A stretch of DNA of 64,000 nucleotides from Pseudoscleropodium purum (GCA_963969395.1 OZ017803.1:12586001-12650000); one strand, 5' to 3'; counted from the first letter of the stretch, positions 21,987-35,837 are shown. Made by a program: numbers and translations. The notes: generated from the sequence alone by a model not told the origin.

Positions 21987-24900
21987 CTAGTCGTCATTCT
22001 TAACAAGGAAATCCCTCACTTCAGGGTATACTTCGCACTTAGCCTGCATAATTCCACCATACAAGGGGTTAGCATGAGACACCGGTAGACTTGAAGCCCA
22101 ACGACTACGTTAAAATCAAATCCTGCGTACACAACTGGACAAACTTCTTGGGAGCAAACCCAGCATCAGATATCGCAGATGACCAACTGCCTCAGGCTAC
22201 CTCAATTTAAAGCATCATTATATGGACGCAAGAAAATAAAAACTGCAAATGTTTGCAGATGAGAAAAAGAATGACATACCGTCCGACCACATAGAAGATC
22301 ATAATGAGAATAATGCCTTTCTTCACCTCCAAACTCCTTGTAAGTCGACCCATTTGGAAACACCTTTGCGGTATCTATGAGCATCACCAAATCTCTTTTC
22401 AGAAGCAAGGTAATTCAACTGAGGGGCTCAAAATATGAAATACTAAATTCAAGACACTCTTGGAACCCTTCTAGACATAGTGGATGAAAATTCTGGCAGT
22501 CTCACCGATAACAGCAGACGGGGGGCAGATAAGATCATGGTCACCAGCAATCGCCATAACAGGAACATCACAATCCTTGAGAAGTTCTTTATAAGAAACA
22601 GAGCCATTACGGTTTCTCAGACCTCCACTGTCGAAGGCTGATTTTAACTGGTGCAATAATGCCATCGGAATAGTGCCTGTTACCAAAAAATAAAAATAGT
22701 GGCTGCCCAATCAGAAAGTGAGCAGAGACTGCAATCCAAGACTTCAAAGCCAAGAAAAGTAGTCATAAAACTCCCAGCACAGAGATTGAAACAAAATGGA
22801 CTCAAAAACAAGAGAGTGAACTCACAAAAGTTTGTGAGAACCAGCTTCTGAAATAGTTCTTCATCCATCATTCCTTTGGCTGAGACATGGTAGCCAATCC
22901 ATGCAAGCGGATAAGGTCCCTTTGTAATCAATGGAGTTACAGCCGACATCATCACTCCCAAGGGAACCACTGGAATATTTAAAAGCTGAGCAGGGCTTGC
23001 CTGCATAGTTAAGAAACACAGAAAACAACAACTTAACGACCAATAGCAGTCCAATTCATATATAGAACTATAGAACAGAATAGACCACCCAAAACAATGT
23101 TTCAGAAGAATCGCAAGATCTGGAAGAAAACGTACTCAAATTCACTACAGTATCATACCAGGACATATAAGACCAAAGAAATATAAGTAATCTGAAAATG
23201 TCATGTCATGCTTCGCAGGTGTGCCAGCTTTGTGGAGAGCAAAGTATGGAATACTTACAAATGGAATAAGAAGTTTCAGAGTGCTATCGGACATTCCATA
23301 CTCTAACGAGGATGCTACTGTAACAGCTGCTTTCAGTCCATGCTCCGCTGAAATCCAGGTTCATTATTAGACAATCAGTAGAACTTGAGATGGATCCGAA
23401 GTCATGACTCCTGACTAAGCCTCCCAGAAGAACGAATTGTATTGAGGATATTTAGACCTATTGAAGGCTAGACTTACGAACTCAATACACAAGTGCATTC
23501 TTACCACGGGTGCCCAGCATGGCGTATAGAATAATGCCGCCCATTGAATGACCGAGGCCAAAAACCTTTCCGTCCGGGCAATCTGAGTGGCTCCTGACAT
23601 ACTCCATCTGTGTGAATCCAGACCTACTTAAACTCATCATATTAACGTACTCACATCAGACAAATGAGGAAATAGACAGAAAACAATACCAAAAAAAATA
23701 GAATCCCTAGCTTGACTGAATATTCGTACCGCTGCGGGTACATCCTCCTCGAGGTAGTTGTCAAAGTCCCAGTCGTACTTTGAGACGAGTTCAAGTACCT
23801 CCTGGACACTGCCAACTGTTGAATTCAGCCTTCCCTGCAAAAGGCAGTCGATCCTTGAGCATACAAGCATCAATTAGGGCCTCAAAAGTCAAGTAAGGTG
23901 AATTAAAGATGAATTAAATCCTTTCAGAGCTTGGTGATCACCTGCAAGTTCGACACAGTTGGTGAAACGGACCGTTGCCCGATCTCAAGCAGACTCTCTA
24001 CACTTTTTGTTGCATTGGATAGTTGTGCTGTTACAGCTGCACTCGTTCTCTTCCCATCTAGGAAACTCTTCAAGGATTCTTGAAACCCTCCAATACGCGT
24101 GTTTAAGTACCCTCGTTCAAAGAGGGATATTACCTGCAATAGCCAGGTACAAAGACATTTATGAATACCACCTGATTCTTGTCCTAGGATCCAAGAAACA
24201 AAAATGTGTTATCCTAAGCCAATTTAGGCTGGACTCCACACTCCTCAAATAAAGACTGCCAAAGTTGAATCATTCAATGCAGAGTAGCGTAACCGACCAA
24301 ACTAACACGGGACCGACCGACCAAACTACTCTAAGCTGCAGTCCTAAGAGCTAATATCATGCATGACTTAGGGATCCGTATACTCTGCAAGTAGTTATTC
24401 CAGGATGAGTAAGACGTGAACGTTACAGAGACATGAATGCAGATCAAGGAACAAGACATACCTTACTGACATACTTGTGTGAAAGCAGATAAGACTGATT
24501 CACCCGCACTAGACGCTTGTATCGTTCTATCATCCTACTCACCACCCTAGTCAGCGATGAACTCTTCGGATCCTCTTTCTTAAATTCCCTCACTTTCCTA
24601 TCCTCAAGAGCTACTTCGGCTTTTCCAGCTGCATCTTCAACCCTCGGTCCAACATTCTCGTCAGTAACAGGCGGTCGCTCATACCCCAAGGAAGAAGCAC
24701 TTGAATCATTTGAACTGGAATCATCTAAGTCATTTGAGGTAGCACTAGAAACATTTGAATTAGAATCATCTAAGCCATTAGAGGTAGCACTTGGACTTGC
24801 TGTCAATGGCCCGTCACCCCTCTTCACATGCTTCTCTTCAATGTGTTTTTCCATGTGTGGAGTAGCTTTAGAAGCCCCTTCAATAGCTGCGCCTACAACA

Positions 24901-26069
24901 GTGTCTTGAACCCCTGCACTCAGTGCTCCATCAGCTCCCCCTAACTCGACAGCAGTGGGCTCCCCTTCTCGCTTGCTCAACCCTGCACCCCGGACCTCCA
25001 AAATCCATGTATCAAATCCTGCATCTGCTAAATACCGCGCCAACGAGACCTGTGTAAGAAAAACACCATGCCTTACTACCAATCCTTTCTGCTTGAATAC
25101 AGATCCCGAAAATTGCTACAAAACTCATTGAAAAGAAAAAAATAACACTAGTGAGAAATGAAGGCACGTGTACTATACCATTCCATACTTAATTGAGGTC
25201 AAGCTTTTCTATCTGGTAGAAGACTTACATTCGGAGCGAGATCAAAGCAATAGGCGTTTGTTGCAATGCCAGAGAGCATCAATACGGGATGTTTTCGTTT
25301 GGTAGCCTGCAATGAGGCAGAGGATATTAAAACCATTAGGACTTATCCCCTCTTCCATTGACTGACCCCTGTTACCAACAGCATCTCATTTCCTCCAACC
25401 CACACTTGATTGACCTAAATCAGCAACTCATCTCTTGCAACCAACACTTGCTTGACCATCAACTAGCAAGTTAGGTGTAAGCAGGACTTAGCTGAATGTG
25501 CGATTTTAGGGTTTAAGGTTTAGGCTTGTCTACCATCCTTTCAATTGTGGTCTACAACCTCCCACTTCGAATATTTGCGTACGGAATCATAAAAAATTGA
25601 TTGACAAAAATTGGATGCAAAACGAACTTGTTCAAATTGGCTTGTTCTCTTGGAGGTTCAGGGTTCTCACATTCTTGGCTGGGAGGTAGCGCCAAAGCGC
25701 CAGGCGCCAGGCCGTCCTGGGCACGGGCACGTAGTGCAGTTCATCGGCCGTGCACATGTCAGGCTTCACAGGTGAGTCGTTCTCGCCCTTCTCCTCAGCC
25801 AACCCCACCTCCTTGTCCTTCTCCATAGCCTCTCCAAGCTCTTCCGACTTCTCCGTCTCCTGCAAGCTCGCAAACAGGCGTCTCGTGGTCCATCTACGGC
25901 GCTCAACATTCCTCCACGATGGACCACAGGCGGTACCAGCCCTCGGCAATCGAATGCTCGCGGTGGCAGGCGCAAGCATTCTGGCCAACTGAGGAGCTCG
26001 CATTGGAAGGACCGCTCGCAGACATGGATGCAGAATTCGAGAGCTCGGAAATGCTGGCAAGCGATGCAT
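21987..26069 (-). CDS. Alpha/beta hydrolase, plant UCP031088/At1g15060 type
   Basis: Eleven exons: 26069-25671, 25306-25229, 25049-24462, 24133-23942, 23834-23730, 23607-23505, 23347-23259, 23000-22826, 22676-22506, 22374-22280, 22043-21987. All borders are GT-AG and phases match, giving 683 residues. The arginine-rich N-terminus suggests an organelle transit peptide. KHPVLMLSGIATNAYCFDL and DTWILEVRGAGLS (about 142-184) are early core strands of the fold. The nucleophile elbow is GHSMGG (Ser about 475), the acid lies in AGDHDLICPP (Asp about 622-624), and His about 657 in YSHYDLL completes the triad. About 130 serine/aspartate/glutamate-rich residues (roughly 186-315) are inserted after the first strands. 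The C-terminus EVYPEVRDFL fits the family. Substrate is unknown; lipase-like activity is only inferred from the fold. Confidence 0.9.
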
Positions 26070-26675
26070 ATCTCTTAAACTCGTTTTCAAGGAAACAAAA
26101 AATTCAACTATAACTACAAAGAATTTGATTAATTAGAAAAACATCTCGAAGACACCATTTGCTCCCTCAATGTGTGAACTCCATGGTTCGGCGTCCCCAC
26201 ACAAGAAGTCGATATTGTACTAACTCGATTGAATCCCCCCGAAATGCCCTCGATCATCTCGAGAGCATCGCAGCTGAAGATTGCGACGGAGGGCTGGGAT
26301 AGAGCTTAAATCGAAAGATTCTGTCCGAAATCTGAAAAAATAACCTCAAATTCTGGACAACTGGTGCAGGAAGGAATGATTCAGGGCACGAATTCTGTTG
26401 CAGTTTTCGAGGAGGCGCGAGAAATTAAATTGCGCGCGCATGAAGTTCTGCGATGGCGAACACCACCATAAGGGATTCTTCGAAGCCTGAAGGGCGTCGC
26501 CACGAGTTTCTGCACTTTAGATGAAAGGAGGTTGATTTCATCTGATGAGAAACGACGACGGACGTTTGACTTGATCTGATCTGCCACTGGGCAGGATAGA
26601 GCGGTGCCAAGTGGCAGGTTTTGAGATCATTGCCGTAAGTGGTGTGCTGCGTAAGGTACCTTAATAAGTTTAAGT

Positions 26676-27054
26676 TAAGGTAGAAGTATCTATTTTGGAT
26701 AACTTAAGCATTTCAGACTGGATGATGTGGGAAAGTCATGGGGAACTGAGTTGAGTGTGTGCTAAAATAAGGTTGTGGAAGAATGCCAAAAAAAAAAAAA
26801 AAAATCTTCAAAATTGAATATTCTATTGAATATAAAAGAGAATTTTGCACCTAGACCCATTCTAGTTTTATAGACTTACCTATTGTGGTTAGGTTTAGCA
26901 CTTCTCCATAGGCCAATAAGGAAGAAAAATGAGTGGATGAGAAAGTACAAACCAAAAATCTTTTTCAATGACCATTGCATCCAGTTGTTATTCACAATAG
27001 TTTAGTCTACAAAGCAATTACAGGGGTCTATCCGAAATAGATACTTCTACCTTA
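26676..27054. mobile_element. MITE with 26-bp TAAGGTAGAAG terminal inverted repeats
   Basis: The arms at 26676-26701 and 27029-27054 are inverted copies over 26 bases with one mismatch. TTA (or TA within it) occurs at both outer edges, as expected for Tourist- or Stowaway-type insertion. The 379-bp element is non-coding and contains an A-run at about 26788-26804. The same outer motif (TAAGGTAGAAG) occurs at about 62900, at the start of another repeat. Confidence 0.8.
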
Positions 27055-27579
27055 GTTATTAGAGTAGCCTACCCATTTCCAACCACTTAAATAATTACGT
27101 GTAAGGTAAGTATATTTTGCCCTAGACAAAGTACTCTGACGTCCAATTTTTGGGCGACAAACAAATTTAAATTTGGTTTTCTTAGTATAGAAACCGAGTC
27201 ATTTCTAATCTCACACACATCATTTCCAACCTATAGATTGATCTCTTTACATGAAATTATGGTGCAATTCTTGAAGTAGTTGTGGTGCATTATCATTGGT
27301 TGTCAAATCCTCAATATTGCAACTAGCCCTTGGTTGATTGTGCAACTAGTCCAAAGTTAGAAACAAAAAAACTCTATATGACCTATACAGGTCATTTAGT
27401 ATATTTTAGCTAAAAAATTTATAATGATTATATATTGAATTAAAAAAATTCTGAAAAATTACATTACCCTTCCAAACTCTATTTCTACACTAGAAAAAAT
27501 TTCTGCACTGAGGAAATCTGTACTCCACAGATTCCATAATTGCTCAAGTGGTTGGGAATGGGTTAGCTCTCCTATTGCT
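27055..27579. other. AT-rich intergenic stretch
   Basis: No protein-like frame or recognisable RNA gene. Confidence 0.5.
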
Positions 27580-28075
27580 TGGATGAAAATCATCTAATTT
27601 GTGGAGATACTATATTAAGGTCTTGTCTAATCCAATGGTTGGATTTGGTATTATTAGAGTTTAGATTTTTCTAAAATTACAAATGTGGAAGTGTGTTAAG
27701 CCCAAAATTGCATTGATTTTAATTCAAAATTGCATTTGCAAAAATGAGATCATAGATTTAAAGAACACAAAAATTTAAAAAAATCACCATATTAAGAGAA
27801 CCTCTTTTCAAATCCATTCCAACAAATTTTACTCAAAAAATGATAATATTTTGCTTGTAAATGAATTTTGAAAGAATTTTGAAATTTTCCTTTCAAAATT
27901 TATAAAAAAAATATTGGTGATAGCTTTTATAAATCTAATTTTAAAGATGGAATCTAAAAATCAAAATCTGCAATTTTTATTTCTATATAAATTCCAAAAT
28001 ATTCTCCCAAATAACACTTTATAACAATTTTCTAAATCATCAATTTTAGAAAAGACTCTAGACGTTTAGGGGCTA
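27580..28075 (+). repeat. About 500-bp dispersed direct repeat, copy 2
   Basis: Same orientation as the copy at 21123-21625, with many small indels. The two copies lie on either side of the alpha/beta hydrolase gene, about 6.5 kb apart. Confidence 0.75.
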
Positions 28076-30471
28076 ATTTTGACCACTATCTTAAAATGCA
28101 CAGTTAATTACATTCTTGCCTAAAATGCACTTTCATTATTTATGAGAGTATGGTTGTTTGGCCAAAATCTTATTTTTAGAAATTGTAGAAATTATAATTT
28201 ATTCACATAGTGTCCAAAAAATGCACTTAAAAATAATCTAGAGTCTTCTTTGGACTACCAAAGACCCCACAAATAGTTTTTTAATATACAAAATGGGAAT
28301 CCTACTAAATTACTAATTTGTGCGATTTTAGGTGTAGTTACCTTATTTGGAGCACAAGTTTCTTGAGTGAGTAAATTTCCCATATAAGGTACAAAATTTA
28401 GAGTTTAAAAAGATTCTAGAAGTTTTTAGAATTTTTTTATTCAAAACATAACCACCATGAATTTTCGAGCTTAAGATTCTATTGGACCAAGGACTAGAAA
28501 TAAAATCTAGTCATTTAGGTCTCGCTATTTATGACCAAGGGTTGGTTGCAATACCAAAAGACTTAGAACCAATCATAGTGTGCTACAATTGCATTGAAAA
28601 CTATGACATAACTAATCACTTTTCATCTCTAGTTGCATAGGAAGACAACAACCTGTACTACCGAAATGGATGGGGTGATAAGAAATGGGTTGGTGTCTTC
28701 TAAAGCATGTGCACCATTCCATGGTAGGATCCCCTTGCTTTGACAATGCAGAGCTTGGCCTTAAAAAATCTTCCATTGCAAGACATAGAAGCTTCAAAAA
28801 TCTTCATTATACTTGTTTGACTATGTTCTTTCATCTCGACCTTTTCTTTTGCAAAAATAGTAATTCCTACCGATGAGAGTACAAAGCAACATTAGATATC
28901 CAAATACTAAGTGGAGATATTGAAAGGTAAGGTGGGGAACTTATTTGCAAGCAAAGTCTCAAGGGATGGTTGAACCTATTGCCATAAAAAGATGGAGATG
29001 CTTTTATATTTTTTATTATCAAATAGGTATTTATTGAAGTATTACCAATATGACTTCAAACCAATTACTTTGAATGGCTCCTATTTACAAATAATGCTTC
29101 ATAGTTGTAAAGTAATAAGCTTTTAGTAAATGGTGCTTTCTCAAGGTGCTTCAAACATGCAATGCCTGTTGAACATTTTGAAGTTTCATTCAATAATTTC
29201 CTAAAAAATCTCAAAAATCTCAAAATTAATTAATTTTTTTAATATTATTGATTTCCATTTGTCTTTATGAAAAAATAACACCTAATTATGATTTTGACTC
29301 CATCTACATACCCCAACTCAAATGAATGAGAATGGATATAACTACCATATAGGGTTGGTCATTAGTTTGAGTGAGCATCTATATTGAGTCAGTTAACTCA
29401 CTCTTTTGAGCTCACCGTCATTGTGACAAATTGTCACAAAGAACTTAAAATTTATTTAATTAATTTTGAGTCCTTTTATTTCCCCCCAATCAATTTAGAA
29501 ATAATTTAAGTTAAATTTTTTTCAATGTCTCCCCCCTTCCCTCCCCCTCCTTGTAATTTTGAAAATCATGTTACTTGTCAATGAATATGGGATATATGAA
29601 GTTCATGTTTTCCAAGTATGTATCCCAATATGTATATGTATCCATATCTATATTGAAATATCCATATCAAGGTGTTGTATCCGTATCTCTTGGGTTTTTT
29701 TGGAGATCAACGGTTGGGAGGGGTTGTAATTTTTTTTAAATCAATGGCTCTCCTTTTTTAGTAGGGATAGGGGTTGGTTGATTAATGGCCCCACTTCCTA
29801 CATCTCTTTTCGACTCATTGTCATTGTCATTGTGAAATTATGCCTTAAAGTAGAAGATGGGAGCCCAACACTTGGAGGTGTGGGTGGGTAATTTTATAGT
29901 CTACCAAGAGGATAATATCCAATCTTCAATTAGACACGTGGTTCTTTCCTTTCAGATTTTGCATATGTAGCAATGCAAAGCACAATTACAAAATGTATCA
30001 ATTGTACAAGTGCTTCAAGATAATATAAGAATTTGTATAAAAGAAAATGGATGAATAGTCAAAATTCTCTATACATATGATGTGTTTGCATTTGTTTATT
30101 GTTCAAAATTTAAACATTTGATCTATGAGTAGTTGATAATAAGAACAATGGTCAATTACTGATTTTGACACAATAGGTATAGTTAGCATAGATCACATGC
30201 TTATAAGGTAAAAACACACATTTTTGTCCCTGACTTTATTTTTGCACCCTAGATTGTCACCAAATTTGTCCATAATTATCTATTAATGCATCCTACAAAT
30301 GTTTAACTTTAATTTGCCGATGTAGTTGAAAAGCACATATTTAATTCTCATTTGCTTCTAGCTAATTTTTTTATAGATTTTGGTTCAAAGTATACTTATA
30401 TGACAGTTTAGTGGTTTAGGGAGCCAACACTTTGAAAAATCATAGAAACTTTACATACCACATTTGAAAAA

Positions 30472-30503
<32 letters not shown>

Positions 30504-31028
30504 CATATTCACAATTTTCACTTGCTAATACTACAAAAATATTATTTTAAGGAAAAAGTGCCTCCAACTATGTCGAATTGCTTAATTTGACGCTTCTAAG
30601 TGTTCTTCAATATGCCCTTGACCATTAACCCTATAAGGACGGGTTGGTCTCCACTAAAATCATCATTTTCTAATACCATGGGAATCGATTGCTTAAAAAA
30701 ATGTAAAGGTATTCATTGGAAGTCAAACTACCGTAGAAGAAGTTCCCTTTTCACAACAAAACATGGAAGATGAATAATTGCATTTCTGTCCTGTATAGAG
30801 GAATTCTCCATCATCCATTGGACAGTTAGTGTCTCCAGCAACCATATAGGGTTAAAAGAAATTCTGAACTATAATTTTATTTTTATTCTGAGAAAACTGA
30901 AACAAAGGTGTCATTCCAGGTCACCTTCTATAGCTTGCAATTACTGGGCGAACTTCAGTATCTAAGCTCTCGAAAAACGAAGTATTCAATAATAAATATC
31001 ATCCACAAATGTTCATCACCGGCACCTT
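28076..31028. other. 3-kb AT-rich gap
   Basis: No protein-like frame, RNA gene or complete transposon was identified. A 30-base poly-T run lies at 30474-30503. The last few hundred bases are likely promoter sequence for the DTW-domain gene. Confidence 0.5.
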
Positions 31029-31037
31029 AAACCCTAA
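31029..31037 (+). promoter_or_regulatory. Telo-box (AAACCCTAA) upstream of the DTW gene
   Basis: AAACCCTAA, followed by GAAACCCTCC, lies about 260 bases before the start codon at 31300. Telo-boxes are common in plant promoters of genes for translation and RNA processing, which suits this gene. The role is inferred from motif and position only. Confidence 0.35.
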
Positions 31038-31299
31038 CGAAACCCTCCGTCAGTCTCTCACCACAAGGCAGTTGCCATAACCGCCATTCCAGACTTTTCC
31101 ACTTTTCATTTTTTTTCCTGTACTACTGGTACCAATTCTGAATCCGATGCCAAGAGTTGAGTATCTGTGTTTCAGAGTTCCTATGCAAGTGAATTGCACA
31201 GTGTTGCTTGTGCAGATGGGTGTTTTTTGGCTTTAGGGTTTTAGGATTACGAGTTTGAGCTGCAGTGAGATTGATAGAACAGTCAGTTGCTGTGGATTG

Positions 31300-34200
31300 A
31301 TGTCTTTTCTGGTACGTCCAACGGGCATCTTCATCGCCAAGCCTCTGTGTCGTGTCCTGCCGAGATGTTCGAGTTTTTGCTCCAAATGGAGTGAAGGTTT
31401 CCCACCTTCGAGCATAGCAATGGCTGATGAGAAGATGAAAAGGCGCCCCTTCAGAAAAGTGGAAATGAGGGCAGTTCAATCGGAGGCTCAGCTTCTGGAG
31501 GAGGCTTCCGTCGAGGTGAAAGATGATGAGGCGTTGGTGAGAATGTGGCAAGGCTTTGGAAGGACGCAGGAGGTTCCAGTTCTTGTGAAGAAATTGATGC
31601 AGAATACGAAAGCTCTGGAGGCTGAATTGGGAGAGCAGCTCAAGTTTGGGGGTCCCAGAGGCTCTTTGAAGGTGTGACCCTAAATCTTAAACCCTAAACT
31701 TCTCTATGCGTAATTCTTAACCGGAACTCTGTGTGTAAATGCCTTGTTGTTTGAACTATCGAAACCTTTGCTTTTGAAATACTAGGCAGGAAACTTTAAT
31801 TGGTCGTTGCAATGTCAGTGTGGGTAATGGTGTATCACAAGCGCATTGTATAAAGCTTTCGATGAAGCTCAAAGATTTGACCCTGAGATTAGCAAAAACG
31901 TCGCTATCTTGATATGGATAGTGGCGTCTTCAAGGTGCATTGCGTATAGCTATTACACACAAGACTTGGGCAAGAAATCTAGAAAAATAAAACTTTTTGT
32001 TGACTCTTTCAGCTGTGCTCCTTCAATTGGTTTCTGTGATCTCAATACTAGGTTAGGAAGCATACTGTAGCTTATTAGAACCACATTTTCAGTAAGGATC
32101 CAACAACTAACACTTGGTTGAGGATCGAGTATATAATCTCAATTTGAGATTTTGAGTGCAACCATTGGTTACACGGTCTGTTTAGTAGCGCCTTTTAGAC
32201 CTAGAGTTCTGACTACATTTCAATGGAAAATTTGTTAGAAAATATGTTGGTGCATTGTTGGCAGGGTGAAGCTGGAAAAACCGAGGATCGTAGACACCGT
32301 GCATTCTACCACACACTCTCGGATTCCGAAGCTAAGTTGCAATTTTTTGCTGCTCGCCAAGTTGCGTGCCGTATTCTTGGTAGCCATGGCTATCTCTGTG
32401 AACTCGTAAGTTTCAGACAGCACTTTTCTTGGTTTACTTGGCTAAAGTGAGCAGACACACAGTGATACTGCGGACATATGTTCACTCATACGTGTGCTCA
32501 CAACTGGCCTTGTGGAATTTGCCCAATCTAATTCTCAGGATATACAGAGAATGTGCAATTACAGAATTTTTCATTGAAGGAGAGGGTGTACTGGACCGTT
32601 TTTGACAGACTTCATTTGGAATGAGTTTATGATTGTAACTGGGTGTCCATGCAGTGCTGGCTTCCGACGGAGGACTGTATGTGCGAAGCCTTGGTGGGGG
32701 GATCTTTATGGCAGCATGTCCGTCTTTGGGTCTACATGCACCCTAAGGTATGGATTAAACTTTTTTCTGGCTGCTTCTGGATTATCTTGGTTTTGTGATG
32801 GCATGTGTTATTTACATAGCAATCTAGAGCAGTGTTGACCAGACATCCTTTTCACTGTAATGCACCATAGTTCGCTGGAACTACACTTGCCTATAATATT
32901 TGGTTGAGGACCAACACTTTCGTTCGTGAACTCAAAAATTATGAGAAGATGTGCCGAAAAAAAATGCTTCAGGGCATTTTGGTTACCCTCATTTTTTTGA
33001 ATTAGCAGATGAGCCCAATGTGTAACTAACTCCTTTCAAGAATGTTGAGAATATACTTTCTGAGGTCCTTGAATTATTTTCTGAGCTATTTTGCATTTTG
33101 ACAGGACTTTCTGCGGAAGAACAACACAGGCAAGCTGTTGTGGCAAGCCCTAGGAAACCAGGTCCAATTGTGTGTGTGCGGTCTACAACTACACGAAGAT
33201 ATCATGTGGGATGCCCTCCAACAGGCAGGTTTGATTCTCCTTTTTACATATGGCGCAATACCATCAATGTGCCCACTTGCTTTGGATGAAGTTTCACGTT
33301 ACCTCTTCTTTTTGTAACTAGGAAAGTTTCTTCAAATTCAGCTTTCCATTTAGGGTTATTGAGTTGTACTAAGTCATGGGCTAATCTGCCATCTCTGTAG
33401 GGAGGGACCATGTGTGGTGTGTTTACCCCGCCAGAAACGAGCTTGAGATCACCGTGAGCAAATTAAGTTCACCCGAAGGCTATAACGAAGAGGCTCACAA
33501 AAAGAATGAGGCAAGTTACTCATGTCACTGATGTTTCCATTCAGCAATTTCCAGTGTCCTTTTTTGGTCATTTTGTGTTCTTTCTTTCTGATTCTCCTTT
33601 TGCTCGACTCCCAGTTGAAACCACTTAACTTTATCATGATCGATGGAACATGGAGCAACTCTAGAGCTATGGTCAGCCGCCTCCAGGTATGTTCTGAATC
33701 CCTGTTGGACATGCTATCTAACACTCAATACCTTCATCTTTGGCATTAGTTTTTTGGATCAATTTTTGGTACACTTGCAAACAATACTTCCATCGAAATT
33801 TCATAACTTATTTATACAGTGTCCAAATAATGCATAACTCATAATGTTGGAATCCTCCATCACTTGCCAACAAGATCCAATATTGATAATTTAGTTGCTC
33901 TTAGTGTCGATTGTGGGTACACTTACCATTACCTTAACATTGAGTCGTGAAGTATTACACTAACATAAACTTAATATATGAGATCTCCATGAATTTGATG
34001 CCTCTTAACTTACTGGTAAAGAACTCTGTCAATTTAATGAGGAAGTATATTTGTGATACTGAAAATGAGTGCAACTTTATGCAGGAACGAGCTTCCACAG
34101 TCTGGGAAGGGAGCGAAATGCCATGTTTATCGTTGTCACCCGACGAGTTCTCCTCCATTCACGGTCTTCGGTGAGCACCAACACACTGCTGTGCCCTTTT

Positions 34201-34586
34201 GCCATGAGAATGTCAGTCATTGGGTTGGTCACCAGGTATATATAATTGTTTTTAATTCCACCAGAGCCAATGTTGATGTTTTTGTCAGTGGCTGGGTCCT
34301 TGGTTTGTATTCATAGAGGGAGCTCAGACACAATGCTCACAATGAGAGTATGATTCTTGCTTGCAGGCCTCAGCCTTCAATGGAAAAGACCTGCACTGCT
34401 GCAGCCGCTGGACAACTCCTGCGAGAGCTGAACCAAAGGACTCCCTTTACAGGGCATGGTTTGGATCTGACTGCCGACACTATTGACGAGGCTGTGGATT
34501 GTCTCTCTGAAGCTCTCGTTGGGAGAAGACGCCGGGTGGGTCGCCCTGTCACCCGACCTCGTAGACATGATTACCAGAGTAACTGA
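31300..34586 (+). CDS. DTW-domain tRNA-uridine aminocarboxypropyltransferase
   Basis: Eight exons (31300-31671, 32265-32405, 32655-32747, 33105-33228, 33401-33510, 33615-33686, 34085-34170, 34367-34586) join in phase to 405 residues. The DTW/TapT family transfers the aminocarboxypropyl group of S-adenosylmethionine to uridine in tRNA (acp3U). Family marks are a CELCWLPTEDCMC cysteine cluster (about 169-181), HPKDFLRKNNTGKLLWQALG, the IDGTW form of the DxTW motif (about 295-299), and the closing RPQPSMEKTCTAAAA. ATG 31300 is chosen because it adds a serine/arginine-rich leader resembling a transit peptide; MADEKMKRR at 31420 is the alternative. Intron 5 uses a GC donor (GAG/GCAAGT at 33511). 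The arginine-rich tail (RRRRVGRPVTRPRR) may bind tRNA. Confidence 0.9.
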
Positions 34587-35837
34587 GCTCCATTGAGCTT
34601 TGAATTCTCTCTTTCTTCGTGTCATTTCGACATGTAGGTCATTTGTTTACTCATTTGAGGATTCATTCATGTTGCCCCGTGAGTGCTCAAACTAACGATA
34701 GGAAGATCAATTTTTTAAAAGCGATACTTAATAGTTGTTACTCCTTCTGAGGATCCATTTCCTTTGATTCATGTGGAGCATTCTTTCTGCTCATTGATAT
34801 ATTACCTGATCTTCCTCTCTCGTGGAATATTAATTGGATGAATTGTACTTTTCAAACCATTGATTGTGCTTACGAGTTGGGAAGTTCGACACTTGGGAAG
34901 TTGATGGAAATATGTTTTCGTTTTTGTTTTTTTATTAGTATATGTTATAAGGTAACTAACTACACCTTGTTGGCTTTGCCTAGATTGTATACCTTATGAA
35001 TACATGAGAGCCAAGGGTCTATGATGGGTTATGTTGTAATCAATATATTTGAGAATCCATGGTTTATACATTTAGTGTCCAATAAATACCTATAATGGAA
35101 GCTTCTTTCAATTTCTAGGGATGAAACAAAAATTGAGATATTTCAATTAAAAAATTTGTGCATAGATGCTTATTATTTTGGATATTTTTGAGGTATTGTA
35201 AACTATATTTGGATTTTGATATTATATATGTACATGTTGTCAAGTAATCTATTTAATTCAATTAAGGTAAATGAGCCTATTATAGACTAAATCATATTAG
35301 TATATATAACAATTATTTATTATAGACAAAATCATATTAGTATACATAACAATTTTGAACTTGAATGTACACCACTATAACAATTTTGTTTATAATGGGT
35401 TTGTTCTTGCTTGTGTCAACAATGGGCTCCTTTACCTTATAAGACTTTGTACAAGTAGCAAAAATTTGCACTAGTATTGAATTGACCTTACAATTCATGT
35501 CAAAATATATGATGACTTACTTAATCAACCTTAATTTGGAGCTTCTATTGGACATTATTTTCATCTCTTCTATTAAAAATAAATAAAAATAAAAATAACC
35601 ATTGTTGGAATATGGTGGACTTCTCTTTAATACTAGACTTGTGAAATTATCCTTTATAGCTCAACTAAAATTAGCCTCATTAAATTAGAAAGCAAAAGGC
35701 AATATTCCTTTATGACTTTATTATTCAAAATCAAAGTAAATATTGTATGTGTTCAAAGATTTCAACAAATATGTGCAAAAATTGAAAAATAGATATAGCC
35801 ATTTATGAATTTTAAAGGACTAGGGGTGTTTTAGCAT
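34587..35837. other. AT-rich gap with a short tandem duplication
   Basis: The first part is probably the 3' untranslated region of the DTW gene. At about 35277-35357 a roughly 40-base unit (ATCATATTAGTATA core) occurs twice in tandem. No gene was seen. Confidence 0.5.
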
